DNA from: Castellaniella sp035707805
GTDB lineage: Bacteria > Pseudomonadota > Gammaproteobacteria > Burkholderiales > Burkholderiaceae_B
Length of the DNA: 46,049 bases
NCBI GenBank assembly: GCA_035707805.1
Contig: DASSTS010000023.1
Location: 1-46,049, forward strand
Direction: 5' to 3'
Part shown: one piece after another, positions 1-8,243 of the stretch
How positions within the stretch are numbered: the stretch's first letter is position 1
Layout of the letters: each line of letters starts with the position of its first letter
Notes under the pieces: model-generated
Database searches by the model: none
Told to the model about the DNA's origin: nothing
The model's input: the letters and a program-made list of their open reading frames with translations, nothing else
Translations under genes and position numbers: made by a program

Positions 1-43
1 TGAAAGGAGGCTCCGAAATTCTACTGGCTGATGTCTACTCTGA

Positions 44-496
44 GGGGGATCCTACGCAGCCATTTGCGAGGTCTCCTCGCGTCTGTATCCCTCGCTCCCC
101 GCCAGCCAAGCCTGCGAGTGTGTTGAGTGTCGCAGGGGTTCGCCGACGGGCGCAGGTGTCTTCCTCCTCAAGACTGCCGACTACGCGCATTATCTGGCGA
201 GCGTCAGACCGATGCAGTTGCGCGATAAGATCACCAGCAGCGGCGTCGACGAGAGGTCACCCGTGATGAATTTTGGAGAATCCAAAGGAAGAGGCTTTGA
301 CCACGTGGTCATCATTCCCACGGCGCCGATGCAAAATTGGCTGGTCAACCCCACAGCCGAGTTAAAGGCTCAGAGCCGAGCCAAATTCTACGTCGCGCTC
401 ACGCGGGCTCGCGTTAGCGTGGCCATTGCGATGAATTGGGGTACCGCGCCCCTGCCCGCAGGCTTTTCTCTCTACGAGCGCGCAGGGTCAACGTAA
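44..496 (+). pseudogene. C-terminal remnant of a UvrD/Rep-type (SF1) helicase
   Basis: One frame runs open from a stop at 41-43 to the stop at 494-496. Its second half carries helicase signatures: FGESKGRGFDHVVIIP, which resembles the motif V region, and KFYVALTRARVSVAI, which matches motif VI (VALTRAR) of superfamily 1 helicases. The upstream part (GGSYAAICEVSSRLYP) also resembles this family. Walker A, motif II and the N-terminal ATPase half are absent, and stops close the frame at 29-31 and 41-43, so this is a broken C-terminal piece rather than a working enzyme. The first ATG inside the frame is at 212. It may be cut by the window edge, with a frameshift near base 30-43. It marks the outer flank of the capsule locus and suggests decayed accessory DNA. 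Confidence 0.65.
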
Positions 497-592
497 CGTC
501 GGCCCCGCCCTGCGACCCGCGACGTGGGCAGGCATGCCGCTCGATAGTGCACCCATTGCTGGCTTCTGCCCAGCCTTCATGATCTCCGATAG

Positions 593-628
593 ATGAACGG
601 CTGCAACTGGCCGAAAGCAGCCGTTCAT
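593..628. repeat. Inverted repeat / hairpin, 12-bp arms
   Basis: The arms atgaacggctgc (593-604) and gcagccgttcat (617-628) are perfect reverse complements around the 12-base loop aactggccgaaa. There is no T-run, so it is not a typical terminator. Similar hairpins occur dispersed in accessory DNA of related bacteria, from memory and unverified here. It sits beside a direct repeat in a decayed region. Confidence 0.7.
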
Positions 629-639
629 GCAGATCAATT

Positions 640-686
640 CGGAAAGTTCAGAACTAAGCGGTGGAAAGTACGGAAAGTTCAGAACT
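640..686. repeat. 16-bp direct repeat pair
   Basis: The sequence cggaaagttcagaact occurs at 640-655 and again at 671-686, a period of 31 bases. Between the copies is gtggaaagta, a partial third copy. The pair follows the hairpin at 593-628. It could be a scar of an insertion, a recombination site or a regulator-binding array. The sequence alone does not decide. Confidence 0.7.
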
Positions 687-1132
687 GAACGACTAGATTG
701 TTCGAGACTCGATGGTGGATTTCCCGTAACCCACTGATTTCAAAGAGGTGGCGGTTCAGGACTCAGTGGCGTTCGACCTCCGGCATGGCGCTGGCACAGA
801 TTGAAGGGCGGGTTGCACCGGTATTACATGTTCGTCATGGTTGTAATTTTTTCCCGGGTTTACCCGGATTCCCTACAGGCAGGCCTGATTCATTTCAACA
901 GCAACGAAAATTTTTAGAAACAGGGTTTGCCGTTCATCTCCCTCAAGATGCAGGGGTCCGCTGCCCAAGAGACGCAATCGGGTAGCGAGCCTGAATCATT
1001 TTGCGCTATACGCCTGCCCGCATACGGGACCGCGTTTCGATTTCATGTCGATCGACGTGCCCGCGGGCGACCTCTTGTACTGGAGCCTCCACGTTCAGGG
1101 CTCGGTATTCATCACTACAGGAGAGACCTTGA

Positions 1133-3613
1133 ATGACTGCCTTTACCATCGCTCCGATAGGAACCTGCCGCATCCATACGCCGTTGCGCGATGGCGCGGG
1201 ACGCTATCCGATCCGGCTGCAACTCGGGCGTAACTACGGTTTCGTGCACACAGCCGCCGAAGCGCTGCAGCAGGCGCGATTCATGTTCGGCCGGGCCGAC
1301 ATTCCCGCCGACGTCCAGCGTCTGATCTTCCGGCCTTCGAATGGCGGGCAGGCGCGCCGCGGCACCCACGAACCGGCCGACCTGTACATGGTCGAGCTGT
1401 CTTCGCGCAAGCTCCTGACCATTGATGGCTCTCCCATCCAGTCCAACTACCTGGTGCGCTATTTCAGCGAGTTTTTCGCCGATCGGGCGCGTACCCGCCA
1501 GTTCTGGTCCATGGCCAGCACCGAACGGCTTGCCGAGCGCCGCGCCATCCTGGACGGGGATCCGGTCTTCAACAGCCTCAACGCGGACGACCGCGACTTG
1601 CTCGCCCGCATCGTCCGGCGCGATCAGGCGGACGAGGAGGTCGAGCAGGAGATGCGCCAGCTTGTCGAGCTGCTGGGCAGGGACAAGGTGGTGTTCGTCA
1701 CGCACGTCAATGCCATGACGCCGGACAACGCGACCATCGAGCAGCGGGCGCAATTGATCGCCGCCGTGACCGCCGCCGCCCAAAGTATCGGCGTGCCTTG
1801 CTATGACCCCACGCCGCTGATGAACAAGATCGGCCAAGCCGAAGCGATGGAGGACGGCGGGCTCGACCTGACGCACTACACCCCGCTCTTTGCCGAGCGC
1901 CTGTGCACGGACTGGTACAAGAACTTCATGCGTCCGCGGATGGGAACGTCCGCCCCGCAGGCCGCCGCGCCCAAGCTGGCTGTCGACGAGAGCGCCGAAT
2001 CCATCGAAAAGCTGTGGGACTCCGGCAATCTGCGGGGCGCCTCGTGCCGCGTGCGCGACGTGCTGCGCCGCTACCCCGGGCTGCCCGATCATGTCCTGCT
2101 GTTCGCAAGGATCCAGGAGGAGCTGGGCGATTACGAGGGTTCGCTGGCGCTGCTGGACAGCATGGACGGTGCTCTGGCCTCGGGCAGCAAGGCCGAACAG
2201 ATCCTGATGCGGAACCAGTTCAAGCTGGGCCGCCATGATGCCGCGTACGCATTGGCGGCCAGCCTGCTGGGCGACGAGATCGAGACGCCGGAAATCGTCC
2301 GGGTCGCGGCGGTGTCGGCGGGTCATCTGGGGTACGTGGACGAAAGCCTGGGCATGTGGAAACAATTGTTCCGCATCTCCTCGCCCGCGGACGCGACGGC
2401 GGTGGAAGCGGCCGACAAGGTGCTTGCGCTGCTGCAGGCGGCCGGCGACATGGCCGCGGCCATCCGCTGGGTCCATGAGGTCCGCGCGGTGATCCCCGGC
2501 TATGGCCGCGGCTTCGCGGTGCTGTGGCGGGACCGGTTGCTGGCCGGCGACCGCGACGCGCTGCGCGACCTGGCCGCGGAGCATCCCTCGCTGGATGACG
2601 CCGAGGTCCTGGAACTGGTCAAGGAGGCTTCGTGGCGGGACTGCATCATGGCCGCGGCAACGCTGGCGGCATCGTGCGGCCTGGCCAAGAGCGAGCAGGA
2701 GGACATCGGCGCATGGCTGCGGACGCAGTCCGCGGCCTGGGCCGAGGAAGGCAATCGCGCGCTGGAGGAAGGGCGCCTGCGCGACGCGGCCGAGCGGATC
2801 TGCGCGCATCGTCTGCTCGATCCCGATGCGCTGGCCGGCGCGCGGGCGCAGCGGGCGTTCGAACGTGCGATGCGCCTGGGCGTACGCGCCGCTCTGGTGG
2901 CCGGCAATCACAAGGAAGTGATCGACCTGACCAACCTGGCGATCGACACCCACGTGGATTTCCCCGAATTGCACGCCATGCGGGGCCGCGCCGCCGATGC
3001 GCTGGGGGACAAGAAGACCGCGATGCGGCACCTGGGCCAGGCCGCGGCGGGCGACTCCGCGCCGCTCAGCGCCAAGCTGCACTTCGCCCGGGCCGCGTTC
3101 AACGGGGGCGGGTTCGGTGAAGCCATCGACGCCTACCAGGACGTGCTCGCCCATCCGTCCGCCGACCAGAGCGCGCGGGACGAAGCGCAGCGCCAGCTCG
3201 GCAGGCTGGGCCCACGTGCGATCCGCAGCGCCCGCCAGCTCCTGTCCCAGGGGGATCACCAGGCCGCCTGGGACCTGCTGGACCGGGTCGCCCAGTCGTG
3301 GCCCGAGATGGAGGAGGTGGCGCACGAAAAACGGCGCATCCTAGCTTATCTGTACGCCGAGGCGCGCGCGCTGGAACCGTCGAGCACGACCGAGCGCCTG
3401 GAGCTGGGCGAGCGCATCCTGAAGCTCGTGCCCGACGATCCCATCGGCCTGCGTCTGGCCGCCGTGGGGGCCATGCGTCTGCGCCGCTTCGAGCAGGCCT
3501 TGCCGTACTGGAAAAAGCTGCGGGAGTCTTCCGAAAGCCCGGAGCAGTTTGACCGCTACATCGAGCGTTGCATGGTGTGGATCGACAAGCTCAATGGGAG
3601 AAAGGTGGCATGA
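1133..3613 (+). CDS. tviD: Vi-like capsule biosynthesis protein TviD (SGNH-type domain plus TPR)
   Basis: The product has 826 residues, close to the roughly 830 of Salmonella TviD, and heads the same gene order (tviD-tviE-vexABCDE). Residues 1 to about 265 look like an SGNH/GDSL-type O-acetyltransferase domain: an early GTCR block (residues 10-13) and a late D245-L-T-H248 block fit the first and last conserved blocks of that fold. The rest is alpha-helical with repeated A/L-rich pairs typical of tetratricopeptide repeats. In the Vi pathway TviD is linked to O-acetylation of the poly-GalNAcA chain and works in the cytoplasm with TviE. The ATG has a good ribosome binding site (aggagag), and the stop overlaps the tviE start by four bases (ATGA), so the two are probably translationally coupled. 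The assignment rests on size, architecture and neighbours. The oddity is Thr/Cys where the nucleophile Ser of classic SGNH enzymes is expected. Confidence 0.85.
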   Translation: MTAFTIAPIGTCRIHTPLRDGAGRYPIRLQLGRNYGFVHTAAEALQQARFMFGRADIPADVQRLIFRPSNGGQARRGTHEPADLYMVELSSRKLLTIDGSPIQSNYLVRYFSEFFADRARTRQFWSMASTERLAERRAILDGDPVFNSLNADDRDLLARIVRRDQADEEVEQEMRQLVELLGRDKVVFVTHVNAMTPDNATIEQRAQLIAAVTAAAQSIGVPCYDPTPLMNKIGQAEAMEDGGLDLTHYTPLFAERLCTDWYKNFMRPRMGTSAPQAAAPKLAVDESAESIEKLWDSGNLRGASCRVRDVLRRYPGLPDHVLLFARIQEELGDYEGSLALLDSMDGALASGSKAEQILMRNQFKLGRHDAAYALAASLLGDEIETPEIVRVAAVSAGHLGYVDESLGMWKQLFRISSPADATAVEAADKVLALLQAAGDMAAAIRWVHEVRAVIPGYGRGFAVLWRDRLLAGDRDALRDLAAEHPSLDDAEVLELVKEASWRDCIMAAATLAASCGLAKSEQEDIGAWLRTQSAAWAEEGNRALEEGRLRDAAERICAHRLLDPDALAGARAQRAFERAMRLGVRAALVAGNHKEVIDLTNLAIDTHVDFPELHAMRGRAADALGDKKTAMRHLGQAAAGDSAPLSAKLHFARAAFNGGGFGEAIDAYQDVLAHPSADQSARDEAQRQLGRLGPRAIRSARQLLSQGDHQAAWDLLDRVAQSWPEMEEVAHEKRRILAYLYAEARALEPSSTTERLELGERILKLVPDDPIGLRLAAVGAMRLRRFEQALPYWKKLRESSESPEQFDRYIERCMVWIDKLNGRKVA

Positions 3614-5667
3614 GTCTCCCTCTGATTGCCGAGCAAGCGGACGCTACAGTCGATCTTCAACAAGTTCAAGCGCAGTTGGCCGCAATCATTGCGGAGTCGA
3701 GACGGGTTCAAGTCGCACAGGAGAATCTGACCCGCGCGCAGGCGCTGGCCGAGGCGCACATGGAGGACCCGAAGGTCCGCTTCCTGCTGCTTCGATTGCA
3801 GGAACTGGCCGGTCTGAACGAGGGCATGGCCGAGCAGTGGGCGACCTTGCTGCAGGAATGCCCGGACGATCTGCAGATCGTCCGTTATTGCGCCACGCGC
3901 CTCGTGAAGGAGCGGCGCGTCGACGAGGCCCTGTCGCTGGTCGACCACCATCTGCCCGAGTCCTCGACCGATTCCGACCGCCTGTTCGCCCGGGCGAAGC
4001 TGCTGGGCGACATCCGGGCGCACGAACAGTCCGACGCCTTGTTCCGCCGCTTGATCTCGCAGAATACGGATCGCAATATGCGGGCCGAGTTTGCCAAGCG
4101 TCTGCGCAAACGCGGCTTGCTGGCCGAGGCGTTCGAGGTGATCGCGCCGGTGGTCAAGCACCTGGCGCCCGGCAGCAAGGCGGCCGAACTCGCCGAGGGG
4201 CTGGCAAGCGACTATGCGTTCTATCAGCGCTTCGAATCCGAAGAGGCATTGACGGGAAAAGACGTCCGGATCGTGTCGATGAAACATGCGATCCTGCACT
4301 TCCGCAACCGGAAGATCGCCGAGCATGGGCTGGACAAGTCCGTTTCCGTGGCCCTGGTCACGGGCAGCCTGGGCCCCGGGGGCGCCGAGCGGCAGTTGAC
4401 GCGTCTGGCCGGTGAGCTGACCCGCATGGCCAAGTCCCGCCGCCGGCGGCCTTCCGCCGACATCCCGCTGCGGCCCAAGAAGGTCGAAGTGCTGGTCAAG
4501 CAGCACACCGAGCCGACGGGCTCGCCCAAGAAGCAGGACGATTTCTTCCTTCCCGTCCTGATCAAGGCGCATATTCCCGTCACGGAGATCAACCGCTTGC
4601 CGGCCATCTCGGTGTCCCACCAGACCGTCCCCGAAGGAAACCTGGCCCGTCTGCTGGAACAATTGCCCCCGCCTGTCCACTATGGCGTGACGCGGCTTGC
4701 GCCGGTGCTGCGGGCCAATCCGTTCGACGTGGTGAGCCTGTGGCAGGACGGCACTTGCCTGTTCGGCGCGCTGGCGGCCTTGCTGGCGGGCACCCCGACC
4801 ATCCACCTGGTGTTCCGCGGCTTGCCGCCGAACATCCGCAAGGATCGCTTCCGCGCGGAGTATCCGGAGCTGTACCAGGCCCTGGCCCAGGTGCCGGGGG
4901 TGGTCTTCGTCAGCAACAGCCGCAAGGCTGCGCAGGCCTACGCGGAGTGGCTGGACATTCCGGTCGAGCGCTTTCATATCCTGTACAACGGCGTGCCCGA
5001 ACTGCCGACCGACGCGTCGGACGCCGACAAGGAATTGTGGGCAGCCTTCCATGCCAGCACGGACGACGCCACGGAAACGATCGGCGGCGTATTCCGGCTG
5101 GAACCGGACAAGCGACCTCAGCTATGGATCAAGCTGGCCGCGCTGTACCTGAAAGAGCGTCCGCGTGCGCGCTTCGTCATCGTGGGCGACGGGCGTTTGC
5201 GCGAGAACATCGAGGCGCTGGCGCAAGAACTGCACGTGAGCGAGCGGTTGTTGCTGGTGGGCTTGTCGAACCATGTCGGCTATTGGTATTCGCGGATGGA
5301 TGCCAGTGTGCTGCTGTCGCGCTATGAAGGCTTGCCGAACGTTCTGATCGAGGCTCAGTTGCAGGGGGTCCCCGTGGTCTCGACGCCCGCTGGCGGCGCG
5401 GGCGAGTGCTTCGTGGAAAACGAGACGGGCCACCTGCTCAGCGACGTCGTTCACCCGGATCTGCACGAAGCGTGCGAGAAGGTCGCCTCGATGGTGGACA
5501 AGGTGCGCAGCAACGAGGACTTGGGGGCGCAAAGCCGCCGCCGGGCGCAGAAGCTGTTTTCGCTCGAGGCGATGCTCACCAAATTCCTGAGCCTGTGCAT
5601 GCCCGGCATGTCCGAGCACGACGAACGCGTCGATCTCGCGCCGGCCATGGGCCTGATGCGGGCGTGA
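3610..5667 (+). CDS. tviE: Vi-like capsule glycosyltransferase TviE (GT4-type)
   Basis: The start is the ATG at 3610, overlapping the tviD stop and preceded by gggagaaagg. An in-frame ATG at 3568 inside tviD is less likely. The product has 685 residues. The first 220 or so are helical and TPR-like. The C-terminal part is a GT-B glycosyltransferase: the donor-domain entry motif GPGGAERQLTRL, a region GGVFRLEPDKRPQLW, the nucleotide-binding strand ARFVIVGDGRLRENIEAL, and the E-x7-E motif of family GT4 in YEGLPNVLIEAQ followed by GVPVVSTPAGGAGE. In the Vi pathway TviE is the polymerase that joins GalNAcA units. It is longer than Salmonella TviE (about 580 residues), mostly through the N-terminal helical part. 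With TviD it should form the cytoplasmic synthesis complex that feeds the Vex exporter. Confidence 0.88.
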   Translation: MSLPLIAEQADATVDLQQVQAQLAAIIAESRRVQVAQENLTRAQALAEAHMEDPKVRFLLLRLQELAGLNEGMAEQWATLLQECPDDLQIVRYCATRLVKERRVDEALSLVDHHLPESSTDSDRLFARAKLLGDIRAHEQSDALFRRLISQNTDRNMRAEFAKRLRKRGLLAEAFEVIAPVVKHLAPGSKAAELAEGLASDYAFYQRFESEEALTGKDVRIVSMKHAILHFRNRKIAEHGLDKSVSVALVTGSLGPGGAERQLTRLAGELTRMAKSRRRRPSADIPLRPKKVEVLVKQHTEPTGSPKKQDDFFLPVLIKAHIPVTEINRLPAISVSHQTVPEGNLARLLEQLPPPVHYGVTRLAPVLRANPFDVVSLWQDGTCLFGALAALLAGTPTIHLVFRGLPPNIRKDRFRAEYPELYQALAQVPGVVFVSNSRKAAQAYAEWLDIPVERFHILYNGVPELPTDASDADKELWAAFHASTDDATETIGGVFRLEPDKRPQLWIKLAALYLKERPRARFVIVGDGRLRENIEALAQELHVSERLLLVGLSNHVGYWYSRMDASVLLSRYEGLPNVLIEAQLQGVPVVSTPAGGAGECFVENETGHLLSDVVHPDLHEACEKVASMVDKVRSNEDLGAQSRRRAQKLFSLEAMLTKFLSLCMPGMSEHDERVDLAPAMGLMRA

Positions 5668-5710
5668 CGGGCAATCGCTCTTCTTTTGGCTGCTGGAATT
5701 GGAGGATCTT

Positions 5711-6868
5711 ATGCGGATGGGAGTCCAGGCCCTGAGCTTGCGGCGCAACGCGGTGCGGACCATGTTGCTGCTCACAGTACTGACACTCACAGGCTGCCAG
5801 CTGCCTCGATCCGGCCCCATGCTGAGCGAAATGACGGGGGCTCATGATGACAAGGACGTCATCGTGATGCCCGTGTCGCGTGAGCTCGCCCGGCAGAGCC
5901 GGGATCCCGAGGTCACCGATTTTCCCGCGCGCTACCGCGATCTCACGCAAGCGGGATTCGACCGCCTGGTGCCCGGTGACGGCATCAACATCAAGGTGTG
6001 GGAACGCGGCGGCCTGGGCGTGTTCGCGGCGGACCCGTCCGGTGTCAGCGACCTGGGCAATCATCAGATCGACCGTTCGGGCCATGTCTCGTTCCCCATC
6101 CTCGGCAAATTCAAGGCCGAGGGCCTGACCCTCGCGCAGTTCCATGACGCCGTGATGGCGCGCCTGAGCACACTGGTCGTGGGCGCCGACGTCAGCGTGA
6201 CGCGCGCGCCCGACGAACGCGGACAGATGGTGACGGTGCAGGGAAATCTGACCAAGCCCGGCCTGTATCCCATCACGCAGACGTCCCAGCGCCTGAGCAG
6301 CGCCTTGGCGCAGGCGGCGCCGGTGCAGGACAATCCCGAGCAGATGATCATCAGCCTGCGCCGCGGCAAGCAGGTCGCCTCGGTGCGGCTGTCGGACATC
6401 TACCGGAACCAGAACAACGACATCCTGTTGCGTGCGGGCGATGTCATCACCGTCTATGACGACAAGGAGTTCCTGACCGTGCTGGGAGCCGCCGGCACCC
6501 AGGGACGCGTGGCCATCAGCAAGCGCAATTACAGCGTGCTGGATGCCCTGGCCGATTCCAGGGGGCTGGACGACAAGCTGGCGGATCCGCGCTCCGTGTT
6601 CCTGTTCACACCCGCGAAGGCCGGGGTGGACGGCAAGCCCGACATGCTGCCCGTGGTTTACCGGTTCGACATGACCCGGCCTGAACAGGTGGCGCTGGCG
6701 CGTGAATTCACGGTCCATGAAGGCGAGGCGATCTATATTTCGGACGCGCCGTTCACGCAGGTGCAGAAGGTCCTGTCGGCCTTCCGCTTCACCATGAGCG
6801 CGGGCTTCAGCGCCACGAAGGCCATCGACAGCGACACGGGCGCCAGCTCGTCGACGCTAGCCCAATAG
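5711..6868 (+). CDS. vexA: Outer-membrane polysaccharide export lipoprotein VexA (Wza/OPX family)
   Basis: The ATG at 5711 follows a strong ribosome binding site (ggagg, 5701-5705). The product has 385 residues. The N-terminus is a lipoprotein signal: a basic stretch, a hydrophobic run LLLTVLTLTGC and a lipobox with Cys near residue 27. After that come a polysaccharide-export domain (DGINIKVWERGGLGVF, then SFPILGKFKAEGLTLAQFHD) and SLBB-like segments (MVTVQGNLTKPGLYPI and a later GRVAI repeat). OPX proteins form the outer-membrane channel that carries capsule chains from the ABC exporter to the cell surface. The gene is third in the Vi-like operon, and the next gene begins seven bases after its stop. 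Confidence 0.9.
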   Translation: MRMGVQALSLRRNAVRTMLLLTVLTLTGCQLPRSGPMLSEMTGAHDDKDVIVMPVSRELARQSRDPEVTDFPARYRDLTQAGFDRLVPGDGINIKVWERGGLGVFAADPSGVSDLGNHQIDRSGHVSFPILGKFKAEGLTLAQFHDAVMARLSTLVVGADVSVTRAPDERGQMVTVQGNLTKPGLYPITQTSQRLSSALAQAAPVQDNPEQMIISLRRGKQVASVRLSDIYRNQNNDILLRAGDVITVYDDKEFLTVLGAAGTQGRVAISKRNYSVLDALADSRGLDDKLADPRSVFLFTPAKAGVDGKPDMLPVVYRFDMTRPEQVALAREFTVHEGEAIYISDAPFTQVQKVLSAFRFTMSAGFSATKAIDSDTGASSSTLAQ

Positions 6869-6875
6869 CCTGTCG

Positions 6876-8216
6876 ATGAGTAACGAGGACCGGATCAAGG
6901 GCTGGCGATCGCGCCGGAAAGACGGGAACTACACCGTCGGGGCCGGGGTCGCCGCCTGGCGGCTGGATCCGGCCGCGCTGTTCGAAGCCAAGGCGCCGCC
7001 GGCGGTGCTGTTCAAGCCCTTGCTCGCCCGCCTGCAGGGCGGGCCCCACGAATCCGTGGCCGCCCGGCGGGCGGTGTACGAGGCGGTCCAGGCGGAGCTG
7101 GAGGCGGAGATCGCGCGCAGCGCGGTCGACGAAGACCTGGCCGGGTTCTCCCGGCGGCGCCTGCGCATCATCGTGCGCCTCCTGGAACAGGACATCCGCG
7201 CGGGCGTGGCGGTCTTCGCGCCGGGCTACCTGCCGGCCAAGCTGGTGGCCGAGGACGAGCGCCTGGCCGCGGCGCACGCGCGGCGCGTGGAGCGGCGCAA
7301 GCAAGACGAGGCGCGGGAAGCCCGGCGCCATGCGTCACGCAACGACATTGCGCTGGAAATCGAGGTGGCGCAGGACGAGGCGGGCGACCTGGCGATCCTG
7401 CGCGACCGGCTGCGCCTCCTGCATGAAGGGCAGGCGGCGGGCCGGGCCGGCAAGGCCCAGCCGGTCGGGCGCACGCTGGTGGCGATGTTCCTCTACCAGT
7501 TGCGGGTGATGCAAGGCGAGAGCCGCATCGCTTTGGTGTGGGCGCTGGTCGGCCCCGTGGTGCTGCTGACCCTGATTTCGTCGCTGTACATCCTGTTGGG
7601 CACGCATTACATCCTGGGCATGGACGTGCAGACGTTTTCGCTGTTGGGGGCGACGACCTGGATCATGGTCCGGCAGATCGCCTTCCGCAGCAGCACGGCC
7701 TACGTGTCGGCCCGCGGCTTGCTGAACTTCCAGGGCGTCACGCCGCTGATGTGCGCCCTGGTGCAGTCGCTGATCTATGTGGCGGTCTATCTGGTGGTCT
7801 TCGCCGTGTTGATCACGGCGGGTCACGCGCTGGGCTTCATCACCTTGCCGATCAGTTGGGCCGGCTTCGTGCTTTTCGTCGTTCTGATGGGGGGTTGCGG
7901 CGCGGCCATGGGCCTGCTGTTCGGGACGATCGCGACCTTCTGGCACTTCTTTCTACGGCTTGCGCCGATCATCGAACGTTTCCTGCAGATCTTCGCGGCC
8001 GTCTTTTTCGTATCGGAACAGTTGCCAGAACAATTGCGTCCCTGGGTGCTCTGGTCGCCGTTCGCCCATGGCATGCAGCTGTTGCGCTCGGCCTACTTTC
8101 CCGCGTACCAGTCGCACGACGCCAGCTTGGGCTATTTCCTGAGCTCGCTGGTGTTCCTGATGGTGGTGGCCCTGATGGCCGAGAGCCTGGCCCGCCCCAA
8201 TGTCCAGCCGATGTGA
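6876..8216 (+). CDS. vexB: Capsule export ABC permease VexB with a long N-terminal extension
   Basis: The product has 446 residues, against about 260 for KpsM/VexB proteins. The C-terminal 255 residues are a normal ABC-2 type permease with six hydrophobic segments (starting GRTLVAMFLYQLRVMQGESR, then VWALVGPVVLLTLISSLYIL) and the late LWSPFAHGMQLLRSAYFP loop typical of polysaccharide exporters. Residues 1 to about 190 are soluble, Arg/Ala/Glu-rich and largely helical, with two short helical repeats around RRAVYEAVQAELEAEI and RRRLRIIVRLLEQDIR and a probable coiled coil at 115-185. The frame is continuous, so the extension is not an artefact of joining. It would lie in the cytoplasm next to the ATPase. 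The start has only a weak ribosome binding site. A later start would shorten the extension, but few alternatives exist. Confidence 0.85.
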   Translation: MSNEDRIKGWRSRRKDGNYTVGAGVAAWRLDPAALFEAKAPPAVLFKPLLARLQGGPHESVAARRAVYEAVQAELEAEIARSAVDEDLAGFSRRRLRIIVRLLEQDIRAGVAVFAPGYLPAKLVAEDERLAAAHARRVERRKQDEAREARRHASRNDIALEIEVAQDEAGDLAILRDRLRLLHEGQAAGRAGKAQPVGRTLVAMFLYQLRVMQGESRIALVWALVGPVVLLTLISSLYILLGTHYILGMDVQTFSLLGATTWIMVRQIAFRSSTAYVSARGLLNFQGVTPLMCALVQSLIYVAVYLVVFAVLITAGHALGFITLPISWAGFVLFVVLMGGCGAAMGLLFGTIATFWHFFLRLAPIIERFLQIFAAVFFVSEQLPEQLRPWVLWSPFAHGMQLLRSAYFPAYQSHDASLGYFLSSLVFLMVVALMAESLARPNVQPM

Positions 8217-8243
8217 GGTAGAACCTGTGCGAGGCTTCTTTCA

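Larger units (their letters stand above)
497..1132. other. Gene-free stretch upstream of the capsule operon
   Basis: I see no credible gene in these 636 bases. Short open frames here (698-985, 927-1136, 1045-1233) have no recognisable domain and overlap one another. The stretch contains a hairpin (593-628), a direct repeat (640-686) and AT-richer patches around 835-920 that could hold the promoter of the capsule operon. I could not pick out a convincing -35/-10 pair. The last bases give a good ribosome binding site (aggagag) for the gene starting at 1133. In Salmonella the genes tviA, tviB and tviC would lie here. None is present, even as a recognisable fragment. Confidence 0.6.

Noticed and set aside
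698..1233. Short open frames before tviD
   Set aside because: They overlap each other and lack domains. They show no similarity to TviA, TviB or TviC.
1115..3325. 736-codon open frame on the minus strand opposite tviD
   Set aside because: It is rich in Arg, Gly, His and Gln with no domain, as expected for the antisense of a GC-rich gene. TviD on the other strand has clear family features and a ribosome binding site.
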